Assembly (NCBI GenBank): GCA_963920575.1
Contig: OY986967.1
Coordinates: 11,278,061-11,342,060 of the forward strand
Length of the DNA: 64,000 bases
Direction of reading: 5' to 3'
Source of the DNA: Narthecium ossifragum
Lineage: Eukaryota > Streptophyta > Magnoliopsida > Dioscoreales > Nartheciaceae
Below are positions 46,722-56,777 of the stretch, piece by piece (position 1 is the stretch's first letter; each line of letters starts with the position of its first letter). Both the position numbers and the translations under genes were made by a program. Below the pieces are notes generated by a model that was not told where the DNA came from, did not search any database, and saw only the letters and a program-made list of their open reading frames with translations.

Positions 46722-47404
46722 GCATTAATAGGAGGTGGATTAATACAGGAGGCATATGTGAAAGGTCCAGGCAGAAAATGATTCCTAATTGGGCCTTCTA
46801 TATGGTTATTGTTCTCATTGTTCCCCTCATTCCCATTATTATTTCCTTGCATCATGGTGTAGAAAGAATCAAGAGGTAGTTCAGGAATATCAACTTGTGA
46901 AGATCTTTGACAAAATGGCTCTTGGCGGATGGATCTAAGAGTGTTTTCAATCTCAGGATCTAAAGGTGTCAATGAAAAACTTAATGATCGCCTACCTTGC
47001 ATATACTGTCAACCGCACACCACAAAGAAAAGAAAAAGAAAACAAAAGTTTCGGAGAAGAGGAGAAAACCACGGAATGCCACAACAAAAAGTACAAGTTT
47101 AGGTGAAGAAAACGTACGTGAGTGACGCACGTCCGATCGATCGGGAAGATGGCCGATCGATCGGTAGGCCTTCTGATCGCTCACCTGCTAGGCCGATCGG
47201 TCGGTAATCCGAGTTGCAGAAAGCTTCTTCTCCAAAAAAACTGTTGCTTTAATGCTATGAAAATCCTGAGAATTGTCAGAAAAATTCCTAAAAGTAAACG
47301 AAAAATAGCTGAAAATAAAAACCTAACTATGCCTAGAAAAAAGGCAAAGAGAAAAATCAGAAACTTCTTTGAAAAATCAAAATGTCTCCCCGGCAGCGGC
47401 GCCA
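46722..47404 (-). pseudogene. Gypsy gag N-terminus, leader and primer site (type II)
   Basis: The minus strand reads MQGRRSLSFSLTPLDPEIEN from 47002, homologous to the start of K gag, on to GPIRNHFLPGPFTYAS..NPPPIN. Homology stops at about 46722, where unrelated GC-rich sequence begins. The primer site at 47388-47404 (CCCCGGCAGCGGCGCCA) matches tRNA-Asp at 16 of 17. The leader carries GATCGATC at 47135 and 47155. This is a gypsy 5' end cut in gag. Confidence 0.8.
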
Positions 47405-47409
47405 AAAAT

Positions 47410-48845
47410 TGATCGCTCGCAAATGCGTCGTTAAATCAGATGCAAAACGCAATTTAGAATTTATAATCCTTCAATCAATACTACTCTACAAACGTAGAAC
47501 AGTGGTGAGATTCGGAGTTGAACCACAGGGAAAGATTGTTTAACAAAAGAAGAAATCAAATTAAATCTCTAAACTCAAGTCCTAAGGCGAAGAAAAGGAG
47601 TTTCAATGGTTTTGTTATCTAAGGAATTAAACTACTGAAAAAGCAATGAAAAGGTTGGGATAAATCAAATAGAGAAAACCTAGGGATTACTCAATCCACT
47701 CTAATTTCACCTCTTGTATTCTCTAGTATCCTCTTGTTCTCTAATCTAGACATATGGAATCACGGCTTCTTAAGCTCGCATGAATCCTTAAAAGAACACT
47801 CATGTTATCCTACGGCATAGTCTATCTTCGCTTAGCATAGACTGTCTTCGGGCTTAACCTGAGTATAATCTATCTTTGCTTAGCATAAACTATCTCAAAG
47901 GCATGCACAAAAGCGACATTAAAATCATCCTACGAATCTCTACCATCAAGCACAACAATCAAGTAGGACTCAAAATACGTCAAGGAACTCTGTTCCCTCA
48001 ACTCTTTATAAAATAAAACCATATTCATAGAATCATGTCTTTGAAAAGATAACAAGAATCAAACTAGAAAATACAAAGAAGATCTACTAAAGCTTCATGA
48101 GATCCCTAAGTATAGAATTAGCTACTCATCTTTGTGATGGAAGCTTTAGATTCGATGAAGAACTATTGGGATTCACGTTGTAGCTCCATCTTCTCCATAG
48201 AATCCTCCAAACCCTAGTTCTCTCTTTTCTCTCTATGGGGACCTCCAATTTTCGGCCAGCAAATACCTTCTTATAGGTGTATTCCCGGAATTAGGGTTTT
48301 AGTTTGAGTTGGACCTCAAGTGCAACTCGGATTTCCTAGTTTAAGTCTGACAGCCTCTTCCAGTCGCGACTGGGTTCAACATGTCCGTAATTTGGACATG
48401 TACTCAACATGAAAGATGTAGATTAGGAAGTCTTCTATCCTTTTCCGAAGATTTGACATTATTTAGACTTAGCTAGAATATTTGACGAATATTCTCCTCA
48501 GCGTCGATAGACCAGTCTTCCAGCTTATGTATCTTCATGTATTCTTCAAATTTTCTATCACACCATCAGGAATCTGGAGAAGTGTCCAACATGAAATTTG
48601 TTCATCTTGAAGTCTTCTATAAGTCACCCAAATTTCAGAATATTTGGACATAATAATAATTGCTGGTGAATATTATGCTAACAGTCGACAGAGCAGTGTA
48701 TTTCAGCATATTAACCATTTTTTGTAATTTCTAGCTTGAATCTTCATTAAACCTGAAATCAACTAACAAACTATCAAATACAAACACTCTCGGCCTAACA
48801 AAGCTAAATTAAGGGGTTTAATTATGAATATTTAGTGACTCATCA
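47410..48845 (-). mobile_element. Gypsy LTR (type II), 5' LTR of a truncated element
   Basis: TGATCGCTCGCAAATGCG...AGTGACTCATCA on the plus strand, 1,436 bp, beside the primer site at 47388. Related to 37174-38580. A hairpin AGTCTAT..ATAGACT lies at 47819-47843 around 'cttcgcttagc', with a weaker second copy at 47865-47892. No matching 3' LTR is in the window. Confidence 0.85.
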
Positions 48846-49871
48846 CCCCTCCATCCATAGACTCCACCTACCTCGCCGTTCCGATGAGGCCCATCCACCA
48901 TTATTACAAGCTAAGCTCCCAAGGTCGCCACCACCTTCTCTTCTCCTCCTTCCCTGGTGAAGTCGCGGCCACCCGCAACATTCCTTGTTCCTCCCCGTCG
49001 CTGTCTCGATCCTCCCCGATGGCCGCCCCGCCCGATGACGCCTCAAGGCCTCCCAACCACCCCGGCATCCGTCCACGTCAGAAGCCCACTCGAGCTCCAC
49101 CCTCCTCGCGGATCCACGGCCACCTTGCTCAGCACCGCCACCTCCGATGTCCGCAGCACCATCCACCATCAGGACCAGGTATGCCACGCACCCAAGCTCC
49201 TTCTCGACGCCGTCCACTCGCCATCCTCGCCGGAAAGACTACCAAGCTCTCTCCTCCCTCTCAGATCCGACATTCCTTGCTCCTCCCCAATGTCCGCCCC
49301 GCCCGATGACGTCTCGAGGCCTCCCAACCTCCCCGGCATCCGTCCACGTCGGAAGCCCACTCGAGCTCCGCCCTCCTCGCGGATCCAGCGCCACCTTGCT
49401 CAACACCGCCACCTCCGATGTCCGCAGCACCATCCACCATCAGGTCCAGGTATGCCACGCCCCGAAGCTCCTTCTCGACGTCGTCCGCTCGCCATCCTCG
49501 CCGGAAAGACTACCGAGCTCTCTCGTCCCTCTCAGATCCAGCATCACTCCATCGGAATCCATCACTTTAAGGCCTCCCAGCTTCGTCCGACCCCAGATCT
49601 GGATCCAACATCACTCCATCGGAATCCATCACTCAGGAGAGAAGCTGTCCACGCACGCCGCTGTCGTCGAGCTCGACCCACACCGCCGACATCATCAATC
49701 TTCGAGCATCCAAACCACGTGGAGCTCCCCTCTCCACATCTGGCCACCATTGCCCCTGGCACTCTGTCTACGGCATCCTCTCCCGGACATCCAGGTACGT
49801 ATCCTTGCCGCCGATCGCCCCAACCCCCCTTCGTACTCCCATCTCCCTCTCACTCTCTCTTCCCTTAGCTT
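48846..49871 (+). repeat. C-rich region with a 271-bp tandem duplication
   Basis: 'cgccccgcccgatgacg' and about 250 following bases occur at 49024 and again at 49295. A shorter repeat ('catcactccatcggaatcc') occurs near 49552 and 49611. Long frames run through both strands because the text is C-rich and stop-poor; none resembles a known protein. It may be a captured 5' UTR or first exon, within the Helitron. Confidence 0.75.
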
Positions 49872-50275
49872 GCTAGGAGAAGCTCTACAACAAGGATGCG
49901 TTTCTCCAGAAGAGCCCTCTGTTCATTGTGGCAAAGTCTTATGGAGGGAAGGATGCTGTCACTCTCAGTTTATCCATCATCTCTGCGATCAAAGCTGTCC
50001 AATTGAAGCTTAAATTTGGTGGTAATTGGATGTTGCTTTCGCTATTCTTTGCTAAATTTTATGACTATATGTGAGTATGAGTTATAATTTAATTGTTGTC
50101 ATAGTTTCAATCAATACGTGTTTTTGAGGGTGAGTAATCAATAGGTGTTTCAATCAATATGAGTTAGAATTTCAGCTGTCATGATCTCAATCAATAAGTG
50201 TTTCAATCAACAGGAGTTAGAATTTGATTGTTGTCATCGTCTCTGCGATCAAAGCCGGCCAATTGAAGCTTAGGA
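49872..50275 (+). pseudogene. Serine carboxypeptidase-like fragment (SCPL51-like)
   Basis: Exon-like text after 'cttgctag' at 49877 reads LYNKDAFLQKSPLFIVAKSYGG, with KDAVTLSLSIISAIKAVQLK next. This matches the active-site region of plant serine carboxypeptidases (LQKSPLFI.AESYGGKFAVTL...AI.AG.LKLK); the nucleophile Ser of SYGG is kept but Glu before it is Lys. Part of the exon is repeated 260 bp later (SAIKAGQLKLR at 50241), separated by three copies of a phrase 'gagttaRaattt...gtcat'. No catalytic Asp or His region follows. A captured, dead fragment of a vacuolar or secreted peptidase. Confidence 0.72.
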
Positions 50276-50326
50276 TTTATTGAATACCTGGTGGGATTCA
50301 TGCAGTACATTGAAAGCTATACTGTT

Positions 50327-50380
50327 GTTTGGGCTTCCTACCTAACTAAGGATCGAGATCAATAGGTAGGAAGCCCAAAC
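50327..50380. repeat. Perfect 17-bp inverted repeat, 20-nt loop
   Basis: GTTTGGGCTTCCTACCT (50327-50343) and its exact reverse complement (50364-50380) flank 20 bases that include GATCGAGATC. It lies between the two captured gene fragments of the Helitron. Confidence 0.95.
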
Positions 50381-50676
50381 GATGATCATGTTTTGAAATT
50401 GCTCATGTTCTTTTGGCTCTTTTTGTTGGAACTTGCTCATGTTTCGATCTTGAGCTCATTGGTGTTGATGTTTATTTTGTTCAAGCAATAATTGAGCTCA
50501 AGATCGGTGGTCATGAAGTAGTTGTCATTTTTTTGTAAACCTTTGTTGCAAAAAGCCATGTAATGCAGAAGGATCCATGATCTGTATCTTTTTCTCCTTC
50601 CTTTGGTACCTTAATGGATGCTCCTTTTTTTTCTGTCGATACAGTTTTTAAAGGACATGATGGACATGTAAACATG

Positions 50677-50867
50677 CTGATTCTAGGACCTACATTTCCT
50701 AATAGGTTTTTCTGTCTCGAATTCTGAGGAATTTTTATGGATCTAACCTTTAGACTATAGTGACTGGAGCGGGCGATGAGACATTGAGATTTTGGAATGC
50801 TGATGCTAGGACCTACATTTCCTAATAACTTAACACCAGTAAGACATTGGATCTAACCTTCAGACTA
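50677..50867 (+). pseudogene. FZR/CCS52-like WD40 fragment with local duplication
   Basis: Bases 50754-50798 after an AG read TIVTGAGDETLRFWN, a signature of the WD40 propeller of the anaphase-promoting-complex activators FZR/CDH1/CCS52 (QTIVTGAGDETLRFWNVF). About 120 bp flanking it are doubled: 'ctaggacctacatttcctaata' occurs at about 50685 and 50807, and 'ggatctaacctt..agactat' at 50739 and 50848. Only one short exon piece is present; it is part of the Helitron's captured cargo. Confidence 0.65.
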
Positions 50868-52213
50868 TGTTTTTTCAACTTTTCTATTTTCAGCTGTTCT
50901 TTTTGTTGGAAATTCAGAGTTGGTGGCAGAGCTATAACCCTTGAATTTTGAGATTTTGGATCACTTCACAGCTGTTCTACTTCAATTTTGGTGAGAAACT
51001 TATAACTATGAACTTATGTAAATTAACTTTCTATTTTCCACTGGATGCACACGTATACAATGGCCTAACTTCATTTAATGGTATTTGAGTTTTGTTGTCT
51101 TTTCTAGAGCACCAAAAGAACCCAAAGAAGCCACTACAAAAAATCAGAACCCAAAGAGCCCACTACGCATATACAATGGCCTAACTTTCTACTTTCGATT
51201 TTTTTTTCTTTCTATTTTTTGACTCTTTTTGTTGGACATTGCTTATTTTGTGCTCATGCTTCGATCTTGAGCTCCTTGGTGTCGGTGGTCATGAATGCTC
51301 ATGTTTCTAATAGTTTAGAATCAGAATGGTTGGACATTGTTCATGTTTCATACACAGTAAAAGATGATCCTTTGGATGAGTTTGTGCAAAGTAATGTAAG
51401 CCACAATTAGGGGGATGGCGTTAGAGATTAGTGAAAAAGAACATAGATGGGGAGGCTTATCAAAATGGAGACTCTTCAGGTCATTCATGAATTCTGTATT
51501 TGAGTTATTGCTGAGGGTTTGGGCAGGCTCACGAGATCTGAAGGTACAGAAAACTCTGAGCATATTTTGATGTCCCAATTCTCTTAAGCTAACTTCAAGG
51601 CATTATACACATGATGTATGTGTGTACACTTCATACATGTGATCTCTTACTTAATGGCTTTTGGTCTATATTTCCATGAATTTTAGTTGGTTAGTTTCTA
51701 CTGAGGGATATGTTTATACCACTTTATAAGATCATGAACTATTACTAGGTGTTTTGGTTAGTTCTTTTCTTGAGAGGAAGGAGTTAAGGTCGCTTAAAAT
51801 CTTTGTCAATGCCACTGATATATGTGCTATCATTGTTTTAACTTTTGTATTCTATGGCCAGGTTTTGAAATCCAAATAGGTGCATTTCGATATTCATATC
51901 GTGTAGTGTATGTTTGTAGCTAGGCATTTTCTTCCTTCCTAATAACGTAAATGTCTAAATATCATGCACTTCTAATTTTTTGTTTGTTTAAGCTGTAAAG
52001 TTGAGGCATATTCATGGAATAGACAAACAGTGATTTGTGTTGATGTTGATTAATCATGTTAGTTACATCGAAAAGTATTTTTTTTACTTTGTTTGATATT
52101 CATGAGCTCTCAGGAGCATGGACACAGGAGCTTGGACACATATGCTCCAAGCATGTTCCTTTTAGGATTCAAAGAACAATATCATACCGATTGATGCGCT
52201 AATTTTCAAAGTC
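50868..52213. other. Helitron interior, intron-like
   Basis: AT-rich, T-tract-rich text typical of introns. A 63-codon open frame at 51219-51410 (WLDIVHVSYTVKDDPLDEFV) has no relative I recognise. 'acccaaagaagccactac' and 'acccaaagagcccactac' repeat near 51120-51165. Nothing else can be supported. Confidence 0.4.
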
Positions 52214-54445
52214 TGTCGCGCCCCGACCCGCGTAGGCCCAACCGGGCCGGGCGACGCGAACCGGAACTTAACCTACTGCGGAAATTTGGCGAGGTTTCCC
52301 TCTAATCGTAGTGGTTACCCTAATAAGCATAATCATCCTGTATTATACAACAATTATAAAGCTCAACACACAAAGCTGTAATATAGTACAAATCCTCAAA
52401 CAGGGAATGTTATACAAAATCGCTCCCGTAGGAGACTATCTAACCAAGGTGTACACGGACAGATCACAGCTCCTCAAGCTCCGCCAGACGCCGCCACGTC
52501 ACCGAACCCCTGCCCGGTAGGGGCAACCGAAGAAGAGCTAGCGCCAGCACCTGCAAAACGCCGCCCGGGTAGGTGTGAGCACTAAGTTCAGCAGGGACAT
52601 TACACTACGACACTCACAAAGGAAGGGAACACAACAGTGTCGTCCCCAAGCAAAGCCTAGGTGTATCACAGGGGTCCCATAACCCCACCGGATACCCCTG
52701 AGTGCCCCAGTCGTGGTCTTCCAGTGAACTGGTCACACACTGGGTCACACTCAGTCAGACAGGAAAACGGCACTGCCAACTCACGACAGGATCCTGGGCA
52801 CTGTCGGCGGGTAGCACCGCTGGGTAGTCACACCTGCCACCCAAGAGTTCTAGAAGGATTGGGTACCGGCTACACCAAGACTTGGCTCAAGGCCGACACG
52901 ACCTCTAAACATCAAGCACAACAGTATTCATGTCCAACTAACCCTATCATCGAAAAGATTGAATACTACAAATCGAGTCCTGGACCAAGCTACCCGCACG
53001 GTCCTAAGAGATAGATCCGGGCTACCCGGAAGCCCCGGATCGGCAACGCCCTAAACAGATGCAACTAATGCACAACACAATGCATGCTATGAACATGCGC
53101 AGAATAAAACATGTAAGCATGCAACAGGATGTGATGATATATCAAAGAAGGTCTGGGCACGGCACCCTGCCGGCCCGGGTAGGTGAACGATTAAAGTAAG
53201 GTCTAGGGAACTGCTGCAGTGGTACCACCACCAGCTGCCAGCAGTTCACCACAACACCTGCACCGGGAAACAGCCCCGCAAACAACAGCTTACAGATATA
53301 GCAGATAAGGCCCTCGGCGCACGCCGGCATGCAAGGCTATGGAAAGCTGTAGGGCTACCCGCCCGTTTATTCTAAACATCCCGGGAGTCATCACTCTCCC
53401 GGTTCACCACTGCCCTATTATAGGGCTAACATGGTTAATCATATGTACAAGATATCAAGACAGTAAGGAAAACTGTCTTACAAAGCCCCGCGGGCAAAAC
53501 CCACTTAAAACACCCTTCAGCCACTAAAGGATCGATCCTTCTCATCAAGAGGATCGATCCCTTCAGTACTTAGGGAAAACTCGTCTCTGTGAACCAAAGA
53601 GATCGATCCTTCTCATCAAGAGGATCGATCCTCTTGTAACCAGAGACCCGTCGTCCCCCAGCCACCAAAGGATTGATCTCTCCCTCCAGGAGGATCGATC
53701 CCGCACGGGCTGGGCATGACTCACCAAAGGGGATCGATCCTTCCTCAAAGAGGATCGATCACGATGGGTTCTCCGGCGTACTTCCGACGAGGAATACCGC
53801 CGAAAAACTCATCCAAACTTCATGAAACTCTGGGATCTGATAGATCAGAACCCCACGAGTCTAAAACCGGCAAAAACACAGAAAACCAACAACTATATAC
53901 GCAGATCTAAGCAATAAACCACAGATCAAACCGGAAAAACTCAAAATCCCGAAGAGAGATTTCGGTAGGATCCCTACCGGAGCAAACGCAGCTTAGATCC
54001 AAGCAGCTAGGCCTTGGATCGTCCTCAACGCCTTCGAAAATCCCAAGATCCGAGCTCAAATCGCCGGATTTTCAAAAGGATTTCAAAGAAGAAGGTTCGT
54101 CTGCTTTATAGGCAAACGAACCGACCTATGAAGGATCGATCCTTACCAAATGAAGGATCGATCACCTCATGACGATCTCACTTGACTTTCTGGTACGAGA
54201 GGATCGATCTCTTAGCTAGAGAGGATCGATCCTTTTTGTGCTGAAAGCTAAACTTAGGCGAGAATTCAAGCCTAAGTCCGGATCTTTCGATCCCGGGTCC
54301 CACTAACCATCCTAAGCAAACATTACCACAAACATGGTCAGTGTATGTACAAGCGCGAGTGTGGAACTAGCCGACAAGGTGCAATTTACCAAATTGCCCT
54401 TGCGGTCCACAGCGAGCCACAGGAGGGGAGGGACGGGTCCTCACA
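52214..54445 (+). mobile_element. Solo LTR 'C' (TGTCGCGCC family)
   Basis: TGTCGCGCCCCGACCC...GGGTCCTCACA, 2,232 bp, nearly identical in layout to B. Box pairs: 53530/53552, 53601/53623, 53671/53693, 53732/53753, 54134/54156 and 54202/54224. The flanks AAGTC and TCAAT do not match, so the target duplication is lost or was never paired. It splits the IST1-like region of the Helitron. Confidence 0.88.
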
Positions 54446-54459
54446 TCAATCACACGTCA

Positions 54460-54527
54460 TGCTATGATATGATAGAGCAATACTGTGACTTCATATTGAA
54501 GCAGCTTCCAATTTTACAAAAACAGAG
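54460..54527 (+). pseudogene. IST1-like exon fragment
   Basis: Reads CYDMIEQYCDFILKQLPILQ, then KQR, and ends AG at a GT donor (54528). It resembles the helix YEMIEQFCEFIL.QL..I.K..DCP in plant IST1-like proteins (regulators of Vps4 in ESCRT-dependent sorting). The upstream exon sequence is cut by LTR C. Recognition is by one helix only. Confidence 0.55.
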
Positions 54528-54529
54528 GT

Positions 54530-55927
54530 AGCTATTGTTTTCCTAGCCTTTTTGTTCTATGTTTATTTAATATGTTTCATAACTCTAGACATATTTAATG
54601 GTACTGGAACAAATGCTTTCAAAAGTCAGGAGAAGAAATCAGATTTGATGGATGCACTGCTCATTGCTAGAATATTTGGCCTATATGTGTCGCTTTTTCA
54701 TCCTCTTGCCTGTACTTTGACTTTCAACAATATCATGCTTCTGCCCTTTGTTATATGTGCTGCAAGTGTGCATGATTGGTTGTTTTAACCCATACATCAT
54801 GAATGTAATCATGTACGACTCAATAGAAGAGTCACTTTCAGGTGTTTTCTAGCTTTATATTTAGTACCCAATTATTAGGTGGGAACTAGATATACCAAGA
54901 ATAATTGGTTATCTAATGCATATCACCCTCCCCAATTTGGTTGCCTGATGATTGAAGCTAGCAATTAGGTGAACCAAATTATGTTTGCAGTCACCAAATA
55001 CTGGTAATTTCAAAGATTTGATCAAGCTGTTCAGCTGATTGACAACTACATTTATTATTCAGATACGCCCGAGCCAATGTGAATATTCTGCAGTATTCAA
55101 TCTAATGTGATGTATCTTTTAATGCATTGAATTTTGCGATCATAAGCGCTTATTTTGCATCTGCAGATTAAGTTACCAGGCCCTCCAATTTCTTATGTGC
55201 ATGTGATCTCATTTAGGAGTTTTTCCACGTCTCTTTCAACTCTTTTATCCTAATCTCACCACATGCACTTCTGTCATCCAAGGCAACTTCATATTCTTTG
55301 TGTGGGCATTTCTATAAAATCCTTGATGTTGACCTAGGAAAAGGTACCATGTCCAAGGAACAATTAGTTGTAGATGGTATTTGCCATAACACAATGGGCA
55401 AAAAAATGTCAGCCTTACACTTCATCATGTGTATCCATCATGTTCAGGTCCATTTGAGGTAGTAGAAATTACCTTGCATGCAACATGAACATTCTATTTG
55501 CAACGTACTCATTCAGAACAATTAGTCCTTGGATATATTGCAACATGAACATTCTATTTGCAGCGTACTTATTCAGAACAATTAGTCCTTGGATATATTG
55601 TTTTTGAAACATCAACAAATTAAAGGCGTCGTCTTACAAATAGTGTCCTTAACTTCAAGATTCAAAATTTTGTTGAGCATGATATGGTAAGCTTAGTGTG
55701 GACAATGTTGTACTTGAGGAAGTTGTGATTTGTGGGAACAATGTTTGCCCTGGGGACAATGTTCGCTTTATACTGTGATTTAATTTTTGTATTTGAGGAA
55801 TGTTGTAGAATTGTAATATTTGGCTCTTGGTACAGGGGAGGTTTTGCCGAAATTTTTTGAAAGAACCCTTAGATATTTTGTATTGTATTAGATGAGTGTC
55901 TGTGTCATAGGCACGGGCATTCACTAT
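54530..55927 (+). other. Helitron 3' part
   Basis: AT-rich, with no supported exon; 'aagtcaggagaagaaatcagatttgatggatgcac' (54624) could be one but matches nothing I know. A 60-bp tandem duplication lies at 55481-55540/55541-55600 with two mismatches. The end carries the Helitron-type tail described for the element. Confidence 0.5.
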
Positions 55928-56187
55928 TATACATATATGTGAATGTTGGAGTTTTGACATCAATTTATATAAATCAAACTTGTATCATTTAAATTGTATC
56001 ATATCCATATGTTTTAATTTGTAGCTGTAACTGTTAGTACTTGCTAGAGTTACCTTTTTGACCCCAGGATGAATTATTTAAATTAGTTGTGTATTTTTTA
56101 TACTTCAATGCGGCAGTGATGAAAGTGAACAGGTTTAGATCTCTCACGTCCCGATCCTGATGGGTTTTCTGGGTTGGCGCGTGACAT
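55928..56187 (-). mobile_element. Reverse LTR, right part beyond the Helitron
   Basis: 'accccaggatgaattatttaaattag', 'ggcagtgatgaaagtgaacaggttta' and the terminal 'tgggttttctgggttggcgcgtgaca' are colinear with 38850-38986. With 43736-46309 it makes one LTR. Confidence 0.75.
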
Positions 56188-56513
56188 GAAGTAGAGAGAA
56201 AATTAGAGAGATGAAGTAGAGAGAGAAAGAAGGAGAGAGGAAGTGGAGAGAGAAAATAGGAGAGAGGAAGTGGAGAGAGAAAATAGGAGAGAGGAAGCGG
56301 AGAGAGAAAATAGGAGAGAGGAAGTGGAGAGAGAAAATAGGAGAGAGGAAGTGGGAGTGAAAGTAGAGAGATAAATTGAAGAGAGAGGAAGTAGAGATAT
56401 CGGGAGGGAGAAAATTAGTTAAATTATGAAAATAAATTAAATGATGTTTTTTTCAAAGAATGCCAAAAAAAGAGAAAAGGGGTAAAAATGTAAATATAAA
56501 TAAACCTTTTACA
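56188..56513. repeat. Purine minisatellite
   Basis: Units of about 27-28 bp, 'aggagagaggaagtggagagagaaaat', repeat about five times between 56230 and 56350, then become irregular. Same sequence class as 43358-43702. Bases 56410-56513 are AT-rich with nothing to report. Confidence 0.85.
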
Positions 56514-56777
56514 CTGCTATGTTGTGTTGGCGGTCGATCTATGGGGTCGACCATGGCTCTATGGTAAAGGTAATATGGGCGCCTAACTATTATTTCAGAG
56601 TTTTGGTACGAGTAGTTAGCTCATGAATCCTGAATGACATGTGGTATCAGAGCAATGTCACAGGTTCGAATCCCAGGGGAGCTGCTAGGGGGGAGATTGT
56701 TGGCCGGATGGGCTACAGGCCCAGGCATAATCTCTCTTTGATTCACCCCTACTGCTGGCTTGAGGCCTAGGGCAGGG

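Larger units (their letters stand above)
46310..55927 (+). mobile_element. Probable non-autonomous Helitron with captured gene fragments
   Basis: Its left end is TCTATTATATAAGGAAGAGC, preceded by A. Its right end has the grass-type tail: 'ggcacgggcattcactat' (55910-55927), where GC-rich GGCACGGGCATT and a terminal CTRR-like CTAT precede T. Joining 46309 to 55928 restores an LTR reading ('cttttgata' + 'tatacatatatgtg') colinear with 38755-38790, so something inserted between A and T without a target duplication, as Helitrons do. Inside are pieces of at least three host genes on one strand, a gypsy fragment (46722-48845) and LTR 'C'. No Rep/helicase is seen. The last base of CTAT departs from consensus. 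Confidence 0.68.

Noticed and set aside
48884..50013. Three overlapping plus-strand frames of 141-303 codons
   Set aside because: C-rich, stop-poor text with a 271-bp duplication that reads open in several frames; rich in Pro, Ser and Arg, with no domain and no consistent frame preference.
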